DNA of 64,000 nucleotides from Eumeta japonica (GCA_005406025.1 BGZK01002122.1:1-64000), one strand, 5' to 3'. Counted from the first letter of the stretch, positions 29,490 through 43,322 are shown. Notes: a model not told the origin generated them from the letters alone. Translations and numbers: made by a program.

Positions 29490-32400
29490 CTGGTGGTGAA
29501 CAAATCGGAAGCATACCATATTAATATGTTTATCCTGATTTGGTTCCTTGGATGCTGATAACTTTTATTTCCTATGTGAAATTGCAATATTGATGCATAG
29601 TTAATTAATAAGATTACAATATGTGTAAGAACATTGAACATTTATATTTTGATATTCTTAGGCTATACGTATTTATGTTTATTTGACACAAAAAATAGTA
29701 TTTTTCAATTTGTGATTTGTGAAAAAATATTATGATAGATAACAAATAGCTCAACTCTGATGTTCTGTGTTTGGTATAGTGAACACAACTAGTTGTAAAA
29801 TTGTAGTATTTTTATGCTATAAAGACATAAACTATGATTTAATTATACTCTTTGATGTTTATGACAAATTAATTTTACGAGCTTTATGTAAATATCGTAA
29901 ACATACTTAATGAAATTAATTAATTGGATGAAACAGTGAGAGAATTATGTTTGTCATAACTAATGTTGACATTATAAAAATATCGAAAAATAGCATTTAA
30001 TTGTCATTAAATTTATATTTATTGTTTTCAGATTTTGTACAAATATGAAAGATTTTGATTTTTCTTAGTGGGTTTAAACTTATTTTTATGTGTTAAGAAA
30101 CATATTTTTACATATTTGTATCTGGATGAAGATATAAACAATACCATTTTTTAGTACTAACATTTAATAGATCAACAAATGTAATATTAATTTGAAAATG
30201 TTTTTAATTTTGTGCACACCCATTTAAAAAGTTGAAAAACTTTTCGAGGGAAACTTGCACAATCATGTATGTTATTGCATTTTGTATCAAGCAAAGGTGA
30301 TAATTTGTTCGGAATGGAGTTTACTGTGCCAAAGATACTTCTACCATTGCATGATCATCTAGTAATTTTATTATTTGTAAATAAATGTTTGATTTTACAA
30401 TATAATAAATAATATTATTTAGATCATCATGCAGTGATGTATGATCATATGAGTAAAATGTATATTAAAAAATGATATTTATTTCAATGGATGGTATAAT
30501 CAAACACTTTTAAGGAGATCAATAGAAAAATTATTAGTTTGTTACTGTACACAAGTGAGAAAATACAAACAAAAACTTAATAAGCAATGATCATTGTTTA
30601 CAGGTTTCTTTTATATTCATAGATATTTCAAAAAAAATTTAGAGACCAAAAAAAAAAACAGTCAAAAAACTTCATTATTTATTGTCGACCAACAAATATT
30701 GTCATATCATGTGTTAAGTGAAACCATGTTATTAGTAATTAATAAGATTAATTAATATTTCAAGAATTGACGTTTATTTTTACATATACTAGTCTTCTTA
30801 AATAAACCAATATTCAATTCAGGGAAGCCCAGACATAATTGTGATATTTCATAAAAAAGGTTTTAAAAATTCGTTTATACTGGAGGTTAGGGCTTTCTTA
30901 TAATTGCTTATACAGGACGGAATATAAGCATATTTTCAATGATTTAAAACCCTTTAATCTATTGAAAATTGCCTACATAATAGCGCCCCCTCTCGCTGTG
31001 CTTTATGAAATAAAATGACCCTTACCTTTTTTTGGTAGCTTCAATTAATTGAATTTGCTTAGCTTCCCAATGCATTTTTACATTTTAATAATTTTTTAAA
31101 ATATTAACGCATCTGATGTGAACGACACTCCGGGCAGATTGACTCCATGATTTGTATAATTTTATGGTTTATATTAATTTGACACTTGTATTTAAGGAGA
31201 AGTTTATCTATTAGGGTAAAATAATAATTGTGGTTGAAATATGAATGATTGATTTCTGTAGTTTGTATCTTCATCCAGAACAATAGACTAATGATATTTC
31301 TTGGATATTTTTAATCATAGTATACATTTATATTACCCACTTTTGTAAAAACAAATCAAAATAGTTCCATTGTTTTTTCTTCTTCCTTCTGAGTATTTTA
31401 GGATTTAACATTTTTCTTTCTTTTTCTTATGATATAATTTTTAGCATGCTGAATAATTTAGTATTCTTTTTAAATATAGCTTTTCATACTGAATTCTTTT
31501 CTATGTATTCAATTTTGTGTTTATTTTATACTTGTTTGTATGCTTATTTACTAATTTTTCATATCCTTTGAACGCTATACTAATTTTCATCTTTCATCTT
31601 CACTAATCCAATGTGTGCTATGTTTAGTAATTAAGCGTATGCAGTTATCTAAAGATAATGATGCAGTATTGATATCGTTCAAATACAGAACAAATAATGA
31701 TAAATTGCTTTAAGTAAACTGGAAATATTTAAAATTGTATTTCTGTACATGATCATGGAAGAGATAATATTTCATCGTTTGTCTGTGTCATAGAATATTT
31801 GTGCCATTGTAAAAAATGGAGAGTGGGCCTGGGAATTGGTCATGCACATTTTTGATCGTCCATTATTACATGTTAAATCGACCCATAGATAAAACTCCCT
31901 GTTTCTAATAGGCATAGATTTGACGCAACATCCGGGTATGAGAGTAACCGCATCTGCATATCTAGCCCTCTTCCACATCTATGGATAGTCAAAACTGTGT
32001 GTGGCGCGAGGATCGTCATATTCGAGATACTCGTGTCCCATCGGACCATACGATTCATATTATATGTTGATACCAAAATCGGTATGGATTGATGCGAATT
32101 GCAAAGAAAAATCGAAATTGATCTCAGATATTATTAAGTTTGAGCAGTTCCTTAGCGTGCGGTCCGAGCGCCCCCTACTTACTAAGTCGTCGCGTCCGTC
32201 GTTTATGTACGGGGAGAGGAGACGCACGAGTGATGTACAAAGAAAAAAATCTTATTGATAGTGTTCAGATATAGCCTTTTTTCATAAAATACGCAATAAA
32301 AGTAAAATTTTGAGTAGAATCTTTTATTACTAATTTAAAGATACCAGACATGTAAAAAATGAAATGAATTAGCATTTGTATAACCTCATCAAAAAGTTAT

Positions 32401-35400
32401 AATTAATTTATTATGATTTCGAAAAAGATCTAATGGCGTCCTAATTTGCTAATCCAAAAATAAGATATCTCACCGAATTGTTAATTATAAAAGAAATAAA
32501 CATAGACAGTCTAAAATGCCAACAGTTAGCCGATGCACAAAATAATTCGACATTTAAATTAATAAAGGATAATAAGTTTTCTTCATATAATTTTTATTCA
32601 GTAAAGCAGATCTCCGTCCAGTTCTAAAGCAAGGTTTTTCAGGGTAGATTTTGGAAGACGTTTTCAGCGCAAAAAAGCCTTAAATATATACGCGCGGCGC
32701 GTTACAAAAGACGTCATCGCTTCATACGCCTTCATCAACTACGCACTACAATGGTAGTACATTTGCCATAAAATTAATGCCATGGTTCTGACGAGAGTTC
32801 ACCCTGTAATTAAATTTACGTACTTCTTGAAACTTTGGAGCGTGATAATTAGGTTTCAACTGAAACTCGTCAATAATGTTTAATTTTTTTTTTAATATGT
32901 AATTGTAGTTTCAAATAAAAAGTATTTTATCGACATTAAAATTGAGACAAATGAAGTGTACTTCAATTAGCATATTCTAAATTATTGATTGTATACAAAT
33001 TCATAATTATGATAGCGGAGATAGTGTGATTAAAAAGTAACTTCGAATAAGGCTTTCGTTTGTGTGGGGTGTCACAAACCGGTTTGAATTTTTGAGAAGC
33101 GATGCTCAAGCGAAAATCTATTGATCTAAATAAAGCCAAATACAATTGATACACAACTAATATTGTAGAGATAACTGAAAATGTACTATGTGATTTCTTA
33201 TTGTGCTCTTTGAATATTATGTATAATTATATTTTCATAAATCCATTTTGGATAAAGTAATAAGAGATAAGTAGTTACGTAAATGTCTCTAGAGGACCTA
33301 GAAGAATTTTGCAGAGTTCATAACAATAACATTAAAATGCAGTAATGTTATAAAGATAATGTACATGTAATCATAAATATATATACACTTACTGTTTTGT
33401 TTTCATATAGGGTCCAATTTGTGTTAGCACAAAAAAGTTCGCAATGTATTAAAAGATTCCATATAATATATGAAAATACATAAAATGTTTTTGCACCAAC
33501 TTATGCATCTTGCACCGAAATAAAAAAAAAAGAACATGAGATGTACAAAATTGAAATTATGAACTTACGGTCGAAGTAGGTACAAGTAAATATATGTTAG
33601 TTTTTTTTTCACAACAACCAGCAATAAATATGAAGTATTAAAATAAATCATCCTGTGGTCCTGTGACTGTTTTCCTATTGTATGCTGTCATTTATTGCAG
33701 TACAGACTTTTTTAGTGTGTAGATAGATTTAAAAATGGCCTAGCAATTACGTATAGATACAAGATTTTTATGGATTTGCTTTGCTTCTTTGTGTAGCTGT
33801 GTGTACTACTTTTTACTTTAGTTTTGTTCATATTCGGAAATCAATGCAAATGTAACACTGCGACAGGGACAGATGTGGAGTGGAAATAAGAAATTATTTT
33901 ATATGTAGCTTATTATACATGTTATTATTGTAGAACACTGGAAGTCATACGACCCCAACATGTGGTAGTTACAGTTGTATGGTTATTTTAAAATATCAGG
34001 TCTGAAGGCTCAAGATCATGAGGACTAACAATCTGATACATGACCATAATAAACCGAACATAGCCGATCTCATCTTAATGTACCATATCTATTGTTGGTT
34101 ATTGTGCATGTCATTATGAATTGGCCAAATATTAATGTGGGGAAATTAGCATAAAAAGGTTTCTCGAATTCAGAAGCCAAAAAAAGTTTCACTGATGAAA
34201 TAAATGTGTATTCAAACAACGTGCCTGATGTGCATAAAAACGTCCGTACATTGTTTATTTGAGGATAAGTCGTGTTAAACAGTGATTTGAATGGCCTTAT
34301 AATCTACAAATTTTGATATTTCACTCTGATATAAAATGTTAATTCAGAATATGATATTGTACAAAGGGCCACATAATATTACTTATGCATTATTGTTTTT
34401 AACATTAAGTGCCTGTATGCAACATTGTAAAGAGTATTTTATTACTCTAAGTAATTTTATTATTAATAAACACATTAACGTGTATATCATGAAGGAATAT
34501 TGGTTGAAAAAAAAATAGACGATTGTTTATTTTTAAATTTAAGAGTTACAGATTGATTTTTGATTTTACAATATGAAATGTATAACACCGGATTTGATAA
34601 ATCAGACTATAAATAAAAAAAAAACGAAAGTTTTACTGTATTCATTGTATCTAAATCTGTATTTTTGATCTAAATCGATGTTGTAATGTGAAATTTTCGT
34701 TGTAAAAATAAAGTTGTTGAAAAAGGTTTCACTGTGTGATTAGTGTTGACCTGTTTGTTTCTTGATCAATTTCACAGTTTTACGCAATGTATTGTTATCA
34801 AAAAAAACATATGTTATTAGAATATTTTATGTGATTTATTTAAGATATTACCTATGTGGTTTTAATTGATTTCAGTTTTATTTTATATATACTACTTGAA
34901 AATTTTCAATAAAATTTTGGTTGTTTTGCATGAGGTGATAATTGTATATGATTTTACTATCACAGAACATAAGAAATTAATTTAACGCAATGCAATGGTG
35001 TTTTATCATGTAATATAATACAAATAAAAAATGAAATGAACTTTATATATATTAGTAATACCAGACTATGAAATAAAAAAAAATCACAAAATCTACATGA
35101 ATAATGAAACATTTTCAGAGCCAAAACTGTACGCTTTCCCTACTTATGTTTTCATTTTATCGCAGAATCCATGCATCTATCGCTCAGAAACAATAATTAG
35201 ATTCTCGTTAATACACATCTATATGTTGTCTATAATACAGATTTCGATCCTAAATCCATATTTGACCCCCATTTCAATTTATTTTCGATTTACATCTTAA
35301 TACTATCAAGATCCAAATGCTATCTCAATTTTGTTTTCTTAAGTGTATCCGTGTGGGCGTGCGATCACGTATTTTCTTATCGATTTCGATTCCACTGTTT

Positions 35401-36683
35401 CACGCGATGCCTATCCAACCCTAATAAAAATCTTTTGACCCTCCGATCCACACTCCAATCATTAGATGCTAGATAAGCCTTTCCTTCGATTTTTTTTTTC
35501 TGATCAATTCCATCAATGTTTTTTTTCATAAAACAATAACCCATGAGAGTTGCAATAACCATATCCTGGAATAATGTAGATTTATCAGAAATTGCCCTCC
35601 AATTTTTTAGGTGTACTTTTTTTTATAAATAAACAGCTAAGTAATGTGCACTATAATATTAATATATCTAGGTTAAAGGCCAGTTAAATACGGCAATATT
35701 ATTTTTATCATTAGATAATATTCGACGGAGATGTAGAAAAATTTTAATTTTTTTTGGCCATATTAGTCGCTTAGTAAATTAAAACTGTGAAATTGACTTT
35801 TGGCTTATTGTGTCGTACACGTCAAATAATGTGTTATTGTGTTGTTGCGTGTATGGGGTGTGTTTGTACGACATCGTTAGATTAACATGACATTTTAAAT
35901 GCCATTTTTTGTTCATTTCATATTGATTTTTATTTTGGTAGCAATAAAATTTCCCTTTATTCCGTAAGGTCTTTTATTTTTTCATTTCATTTTACTTTTT
36001 ATGTATAAAGCATTCGTTTTTAAAATTTGTAATTTGTACAAGTAACCTATAAAATTTACTATATGCATCGAGGTAGACATACTAAACATAGGCATATTAA
36101 TAAAGCATATAATGTACCTACCTTGACTTGTCGAAACTCTAATTGATATTGAGAGCCTCAAAAAAGTTCGTTGGTTGGATTCACAAAAACTGGTAGCACC
36201 GATGCATGTCAGTCCATCGTTACGAAATGAATAGGCTCATTTCATCAGGGGTTTAAAGATTGAGATCAGATGAAAGAAGATGAATAAATCGCTACGGAGT
36301 CAGTTGATCTCTTGTTGATCGTACTTGAGTTGTGAACGCTCCGATCGTAAAAATAAAACTTCACTTCGTTGCACTTCACTATTTATATCCGCCGACTAGC
36401 CTTCTAGAAGGGTTTGAGTCATCCGGAACAACTTGTGAATGCGTCACGTCTTATACAAACAAACGAAACTAGTGCCTTTCGACAAATCCACCTCACAAAA
36501 TAAATTCATTTAAAAATACTGTAAATAAAGGTCAAAAGCGCTGGCGCTGTGCGGCCATTTGTTTATGGTTAGGGAATTCTAATCTCGGATATATTTTTAT
36601 AGAGAAATTATTTTGCCGTTCTATTTTTAACTTGAGAGGTCTGTCAGTAACACTGTTAGCTCAAAGTAGTGGCTGGTGTCGCG
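29490..36683 (+). other. Mad 3' untranslated region and following intergenic stretch
   Basis: AT-rich and without recognisable coding sequence. The Mad 3' UTR begins at 29490. AATAAA occurs early at 30380-30385 and again at 34707-34712, where it is followed by a GT-rich downstream element. If the distal site is used the 3' UTR would be about 5.2 kb. A GC-richer patch at about 32000-32250 and another near 32690-32720 encode nothing I recognise. Confidence 0.5.
34707..34712 (+). terminator. Candidate distal polyadenylation signal for Mad
   Basis: AATAAA is followed within 10-45 bases by GT-rich sequence (GTTGTTG, TGTGTGATTAGTGTTG, TGTTTGTTT), a good poly(A) site arrangement. Use by Mad is inference from strand and order; a proximal AATAAA lies at 30380-30385. 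Confidence 0.35.
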
Positions 36684-36741
36684 ATGTTTGCTGCAAGCAA
36701 AAATTCTAAAATTGTGGACCTACTGACACCTTGGCTTATGA
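36684..36741 (+). CDS. Candidate first coding exon of an unidentified gene
   Basis: An ATG at 36684 in a good context opens 19 codons (MFAASKNSKIVDLLTPWLM) plus one base, directly followed by the strong donor GTAAGT at 36742. The sequence upstream (about 36540-36660) is richer in GC and has GCGGCCATTTG, a common insect promoter-like motif. No matching downstream exon was found in the window and the peptide belongs to no family I recognise, so this could also be a chance combination. Confidence 0.35.
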
Positions 36742-36985
36742 GTAAGTGTCCATTGGATTTAGAATATTAATTATGTTTCCAAGTTATAGACGAAAAGTAA
36801 TTAATTTAAAACTTTCTGCCTAATTAATTAATGAGTATAGTAGGTAACATAAGGGCAATTTTCTATTGAACGACGACTTTGTTAGCTGGAAAAATCTATA
36901 ATCCAGTAATGTGGCATTCAAAAACCACAAATATGATTTTACTTATGTTTAATTTTGTGGAATAGTGTCTTAAGAATACTTAGAA

Positions 36986-37142
36986 CAGTACAACGCATGA
37001 AACTTTGCCTCTCTGAATTACCGACGAACAATGCAGTGCATAGTTTCAGCGTTGCCCGACTGTACTTCTTCCTTGCGTTCCTACTAGCGACGCCTTCCTG
37101 GCTAACTTCATAGCCGCAAAGTTTCGTGCGTTGTAGCTACTG
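36986..37142. mobile_element. TA-flanked MITE, family copy 2
   Basis: It begins CAGTACAACGCATGAAACTT and ends AAGTTTCGTGCGTTGTA followed by GCTACTG. Internal blocks CTCTGAATTACC and GCTAACTTCATAGCCGC match the copy at 43157-43322 in the same orientation. Three extra bases interrupt the right end. Confidence 0.85.
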
Positions 37143-39349
37143 TGTATATTTGTGTCAGGTTTAATCATTCCAAGGCACACTTTTCCACGATGTCATTATT
37201 TCAGTTTGACAGGGACTTATAGGCCGAGTACCAATGAGTAGGCACTCGGCCGACTTATTAACATTTATTGTTTCAGAAAAAATATTTCTTCAAAAAAAAT
37301 GTTAATAAGTCCGAAAAACTCTGAAAAAGTCAAATAAATATTCTCTGAGATTTCGGACTATAAATAAATATTTCCACCCGTGCCTAAGTCAGGTATGTAA
37401 ACGCAGTTAATTTTTATTGAAGTGGAACTTTAACGAGGGTAAACCATAAATCGACGAATTAAAGAATTTCTCAAACATTTTTTGCTACATTCATATAAAC
37501 TTTTCTGCTGCTAGCACATCTTTCACCGAGTCAAAAAATTTTAAGTGAAATTTTAGATAGACTTGTTACGTTTTATGTATATTATTTTGTTTTTTTTTCC
37601 ATAACCTTAAAGTTATGGAAAACACATACCATCCATCGCCATCATAGTTACCGTTGGAATAAAAAGACCATGTATGATTGTATTAGACTTTTTACCCCAG
37701 ATGAACAATCAATCCTGCAATTATTTTTTTTAAATTCGGCATTACAAGAGGGCTATGGAGTGAGGTAAAAAGTCTACAAATGTGATGAAACGAGGAGCTG
37801 AGCAAGTTGTAAATGAAAATAAATCAACCAAAAACCATTGCACTTAAAGACTTGTTATCAATCTAGATAACATTTTTTTTTTAATAAATGTACAATTCGT
37901 TACAATTGAGTTCTATTAATTTCTTTTCATTATTTATGAAGCATAATCTAATATTGTCTGACCTTTTTTACTTGCTTGCGGGGTATAAAGGACCTATACT
38001 CGTAGCACCGAACTCTTATTTTATCAATATCTAGCGGAAATAGTTGTACATAAACATGTAAATATTTAAGCTAGCAACTTTTATCGCAACTTCACAGTAC
38101 TTGCTCCCTACATCACGTCGATGAAAGCGCGATTGGATTTGTCAACAAAATGAACGAGTGCACTTGAACTAAAACCATTGCAGTACCGCGAGTGGAATTT
38201 GACCGGGCGGCCTCGCCTCGCCGAAGCTACCAGATGTTGATGTCACAAAAGAAATATCCTGTTTACACATGTAGAACCTACAAGTTGGCTTAATTTTTCG
38301 TGTGATGCATATAGCTATTAACTTCACAGAGATGCATATTATCTACAGTTATAATGCCGTCATACTTTGTTGCTGCACAGCCAGGAAGCTCCTAAACGAT
38401 TAATAATCTTATCATTATCTGTATATATAAAAAGAATGTTTGCATATATATGCTATCACTAAATTCCACCACCGTTGGACCGATCACCATGAAAATAAGC
38501 ATGTACTTATATGTATTTTTCCATGGAGTTTTATGTGCTATCTGTTTTGTTATAACATAACAACGTAGCATAACAACTCCTAAATCGTTCAACATCGTTC
38601 ATATATATTTCGTCGATTGTTTTTGCGTTACCCTCTTTGTAATTCGACAACCAGGTGGCGTTGTAGCTGCTGCAAACCAACTTCTATATACAAATATTCA
38701 TTTATATGTATATAATTTATATGATAATCTATAACTTAAAACAACATTTTATGTATTATTGAAAATTCAGTCTACATTCATAAAATTGATGTCTATGTTT
38801 AGATACACATCGCTCAGCTCCAACACCCTTCCACTGAACACCATAAAAGTAGATGCATCTAAATGGCTTTTTCATGAAGAAGGTCTATATATATATATAT
38901 AATTTACTTTAGCATTTGTCTCCGACTTCATTCTTAATACACCTAACCTTTAATTTTATTTTGATACTAACATTTGCTTCTGCCTTACATAAATTGTAAC
39001 CATGACCGGTAGCAGTATCGGAATTAAAAAAACGACGGGGAACAGAATCGAGACACGGAGTCGGAGTCGAAATTAAGAACAAAACCAATATCGATACCGA
39101 AGTCGCTCAGAATTGAGGGTGTGACTGTATCGGAATTAGGAACGGTAAAGCGTTTAGACTGGAAAGCGGAAACGAAATTTAGATTGACAGCCAGATCCTT
39201 CCTGAAATTATTCACGTAATCAGAAAAATTGCTTAGAAACCTTAAAAGTGTTTTTAATAGAACTGTCTAAATATGTCACTCGTTGATGTTTGATGTAAAA
39301 AAAATTTTTCAGCTTCTTTTACATGTATGAAGTGCCTTTCTAGAAATAT

Positions 39350-39514
39350 TTATTTTATTTAACCACCAAACTAAGTAGCGGCTCATACAAGACATTGTAA
39401 ACTTCATCGATATATGTCTTGTAGTTTTTGAATAAAACGCCTGTAACTTACAGACGGACGGACACAACGAAACTATAAGGGTTCCTTTTTTGCCATTTTG
39501 GCTCGGAACCCTAA
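39350..39514 (+). repeat. Dispersed repeat ending in GGAACCCTAAA, copy A
   Basis: It contains GTTTTTGAATAAAACGCCTG, CAGACGGACGGAC, TTTGCCATTTTGGCTCGGAA and ends AACCCTAAA. The copy at 51199-51375 is the same sequence on the other strand. No coding potential; this type of repeat is familiar from lepidopteran introns. Confidence 0.75.
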
Positions 39515-40239
39515 ATAAGTTAAATGTTTAAACACTGTGAACATTTCAATATCTGTTATGTTCACAACACTTGATTACATTGAATAGCTAACTGAATTAC
39601 TACACGCATGTGGGTTTTCTACAATAGAGTATTTAGTATGTCAGTGGCGCACCACTTGGAATAATTTCAGCATGTATTATTTTAATTTCGTGTTACATCA
39701 GCGCGCGCCATATTAATGTAGGAGCGCGTACACCTGCTGCTACATCTCAAAGCACGATGAAAATGCGAAATCGACTCCAAAAACAACCAATTAGTTGTTT
39801 TTGAAGTCTGTTTAAACAAATAATTAAACATATTTTCAAAAGAGGTTTTTATTTTTATTTTTTATTATCTTCTTTCACGTTTTTTAGTTATCGAGTGATT
39901 ATAACTTTATAATACATTTAGCTACTTTGTGGATAAAACCATGGTCGATAAAATTGGCCAGACATCTCTTTTACTTTTGTACGAAGCGCGTGGAAAAGCA
40001 ATATTCCGATTTCAAATTGTCCAATTTCATCTCGGAATAATTCCAACAAGCCCAAACACGACTAGGATATGTTGTTCCGTTATGGAGTTCCAGTGGTAAT
40101 CGTCCGGCTTCATCATCAGACCCTGAAAGCTAATTATGGCCAAAGTGCATTTGAAGAACTTTCCATGAAGCCTAAACATGGCTAGGCTACGTTGTTCTAT
40201 TATGGAGTGCTAGTGCTTACTTTCTAGCTCCATTATCAG

Positions 40240-40396
40240 CAGTGGCGGCGCTAGGCGTCGGCGACGTCGGCGACCGCCGACGGCCTCGCGCCTGAAGGGG
40301 CCTCGCAAACAAAAAAGTTTTGTCTACAAGTTATTAAAAAGAGGCCTCGCAAACCTGATGTCGCCGACGTCCACGAGTGGTGTAGCGCCGCCACTG
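40240..40396. mobile_element. 157-bp hAT-type MITE with perfect 8-bp target duplication
   Basis: It starts CAGTGGCGGCGCTAGGCG and ends TGTAGCGCCGCCACTG, inverted ends of about 14 bp. ATTATCAG is duplicated exactly at 40232-40239 and 40397-40404. Very GC-rich and without a reading frame. Confidence 0.92.
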
Positions 40397-40445
40397 ATTA
40401 TCAGACCCTGAAAATCGGTCCGGTACTCATGAGAGTACATCTCAA

Positions 40446-40671
40446 CAGTGGCGTAGCTAATCTGGGTGTCACTCTGGGCGAATTTGAAATGACACCCTAA
40501 AAATAAAAACTGTTAAGTTGAAGAAAAACTCTAATGATAAACAGTGTTTTATACTTAGTTGTGCATTTGTTGTGAATCAAAATTTGCGGTCGGATGAACT
40601 CGGGTGTCACCCTTAAATGGACGGCACCCAGTTTCGGCCGCCCCCGCCGCCCAACCCTATCTGCACCACTG
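40446..40671. mobile_element. 226-bp hAT-type MITE with near-perfect target duplication
   Basis: It starts CAGTGGCGTAGCTAATCT and ends ATCTGCACCACTG. The flanks CATCTCAA (40438-40445) and CATTTCAA (40672-40679) differ by one base. The overlapping open frames on both strands (40497-40812) run through the element and its flanks and are not genes. Confidence 0.85.
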
Positions 40672-41149
40672 CATTTCAAGACAACTCTAACAAGCTCAAA
40701 CACAACTAGGATATGTTATTCCGTTATGGAGTTCCTGTGCCTTCCTTCTGGCTTCACCTCAGATCAGTCCAATTATACCAAATTATTGCGTTGTCATCGG
40801 TCCTCGATGTGAGTGTTGCGTGTTGCAAGGGTGAGTGTGCAAAGTTCTAATTTTATCTAACGCTTTAAAGTCGCTTAAAATTGCGTATAAAAATGACATT
40901 TTTTTATACCCAACAAGTGTGATACGTAAATTGATTCTAGAATAGATTTGCTTTTAATTAATTAGGCTACGGAGCGCGGTTGTCGTCCACGTAATAATAG
41001 CATATCTACTTGTTAACTGTGAGAGACGAGAGACGATTTTGATATTATAGATAACGGATAAATTAGTTACACATGGATTGGTGTTGAATTTTAAATTAAT
41101 AGCGAATAAACAGTGAATAATTCTTCAATACTATTGATTTTTATAGGGT

Positions 41150-41309
41150 GGGCATTTCATTTTGATGAAATTATACACCTGTCTGTATAGTTTCATCGAA
41201 ATGTTTATACACAACACGGAAATGTAAGGTTATGACAAACGGATAGACAGATCGATTAGACTAGTCTACAAGAATTGCTTTTTGTTACCTTTGGCTACGG
41301 AACTCTAAA
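41150..41309 (+). repeat. Dispersed repeat ending in CGGAACTCTAAAA, copy C
   Basis: It has GGGTGGGCATTTCATTTTGA at the left, GACAAACGGATAGACAGATCG in the middle and TTTGGCTACGGAACTCTAAA at the right, the same order as copy A (39350-39514) but more diverged. Confidence 0.6.
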
Positions 41310-41930
41310 ACTACTTCGAAAATATAATACCACTTTTGAAGGAAATAAAATATATCTTATTGAAAGGTAGATGAAATAGGTATTCATATTCAACCCTGAT
41401 ACGCAAGTATTTACCATTGTTGTATAATCAGAACAAGAAATTGCTGATTTGAAACAAATGATCTTTACAAAACATTACAGAAAAAAAACCTTCTGACGTA
41501 GCTTACTGCGTGCAGGAGATTAAAGAGTTTGCAATATTTTAGAAAAGTTCGGATCACATTTTTTGAAAATTTATAATAATACTATGAGCACATGTGGCCT
41601 ACCTAAAATGAAACAAAATCTAGATGGCATCCAAAGTCTGACTAAAGAGAATATTTATTGAAATGATAAATAATGTTTTTAGCGAGTTCCGAGACCGTTA
41701 CTGAAATCTGTACGATTTAAAGGTAGCTAAATTACTATCTTAATAATTTCTTTGCAGATTCATTACCTTTTTCCATGATACTCAGCTTAATGATTTTGAA
41801 ATGTTTACAGTGCTCACAATTTCGATTTAGATCGTTTGAGAAACGAGTTAAAAAGCATGTACAAATCGTCTGAATTTCGAAATCTCAATGTATGTAAAAC
41901 AATAGTAATATTTGTATGAAAATAACTTAC

Positions 41931-42039
41931 AGACAATTTTTCCCCAAGTTTTACGACTGGCGAAGTTGATCGTCACCGTTCCCGCAACTAGCGCTTCTGC
42001 CGGACGATCATTTTCATATCTAAAACGCCTACATACCAT
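41931..42039 (-). CDS. Candidate coding exon with strong donor, unidentified
   Basis: On the minus strand an ATG at 42039 (GCAATGG context) opens 36 codons plus one base, ending at the consensus donor GTAAGT just left of 41931. The stretch is GC-richer than its surroundings and the translation (MVCRRFRYENDRPAEALVAG, then a basic segment) is not low complexity. No partner exon was found to the left. A spurious match inside an unrecognised repeat is equally possible. Confidence 0.25.
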
Positions 42040-43156
42040 TGCATGACAGGGTCCCGTTTAATGAGGTTGTGTTGGTTGTTTCAACGCTCCTTGCGCCCTG
42101 GTGGATGTGACTGTCGGCGATTTCCTGAGGATGTGCCTGGTTGGCTTGAAACGTACGTAGAACTAACAATTTAACGGTTGGCGGAATAAAATAATTATAA
42201 AAATAAATAGCACTTGCTTACGTGTTCGATATCTGTCAATCCTCTGGAATCAATATTCAATCATTTGGATAGAGATTCGTAGTGGAGAGGCAGATTCGAA
42301 GGTCAGCGGTGGGTTGCATGTTGCAGGCAAGCGCCTACATACCTATCTACTCAATACGCAGAGACAACAAGGGCTTATCGAACCGTCTATGATTTCCATT
42401 GAAGAAAAACTGTTGACCGATTTGATATGTTCCGCGACCTTTTACTATGACATTTTAAAAATATATTTAGAAAAAGACAGACGGGTGGATTTAAAGCATA
42501 AATAATGCTTAATAAATTTTAAAGAAAAAATTTGCAGTTACAATTTCCATACTGTTATATATTTTACTTAGTCATACGCGAAAACGATAGCAGAGTGATA
42601 GCAACGGCCTTCGAATAGCCACTTTAGTTATCTAGTAGTTGATTTGATCGTCCAACGCTTGGTAATATATTCAATCGATTACTGGAATATCTAACGTGGC
42701 CAAGGAAGGCTCAAGGATGACCTGTATTATAACCCCTATATTAAGTAAGTTCTTCTTTTTTATAATATAAACAATATCTGAAGCGTATATAGGATTTAGC
42801 TGTCTCATGCCCACCTTGACTCAAATTCCCTATGCTCGCCACTGGCTATATTACATCGACACGCGTAATTTCGTAATTTATAACAAGTTCAAAATAGACT
42901 TTCATCTATGTCTCATAAGGTGCCTAAAAAAGCATAAACTTCAAAAACTTATGAAGAACGAGTTGTTTTCGATATTCATTATAACTGTACTACATCGAAT
43001 TTATAAAAGTCGATATTTGCTTGTCAGTATTTTATGCGCTGTCGTATCGTTCATGCGATTGCGATAAAACTTTATTAACTTATTGCTTACATTTGCGCGA
43101 AGGATGTAGGCATGAAAAATATTATAATTGAAAAAATTGAAAAACCCGATTGCGTA

Positions 43157-43322
43157 CAGTACAACGCACGAAACTTTGCCGCTCTGAATTGCCTGCGAAT
43201 GTTGTAATGCGCAGGTTTAACACTCCCTTACCCTTCCTTCTTATCTCCCGCGTACCAATTTGACGCCGTTGCGACGCTTTCGTGACTAACTTCCCAGCGG
43301 CAGAATTTCGTGCTTTGTACTG
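43157..43322. mobile_element. TA-flanked MITE, family copy 3
   Basis: It begins CAGTACAACGCACGAAACTT and ends GAATTTCGTGCTTTGTACTG with TA on both sides. The terminal inverted repeats extend about 28 bp with few mismatches. It is 166 bp, with no reading frame. This is the best-preserved of the three copies. Confidence 0.9.

Larger units (their letters stand above)
40016..40790. repeat. Three-unit tandem repeat interrupted by two hAT-type MITEs
   Basis: Three diverged units of about 110-120 bp share AAACACGACTAGGATATGTT, TTCCGTTATGGAGTTCC and CATCATCAGACCCTGAAA. Unit 2 is split by the element at 40240-40396 and unit 3 by the element at 40446-40671. A distant fourth copy may lie at about 43620-43740. 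Confidence 0.75.

Noticed and set aside
32001..32258. 85-codon plus-strand frame in a GC-richer patch
   Set aside because: It begins with GTG rather than ATG, has no recognised domain and overlaps minus-strand frames of equal quality.
40497..40812. Overlapping 68- and 72-codon frames
   Set aside because: They span a hAT-type MITE and its flanking repeat and therefore cannot be a conserved gene.
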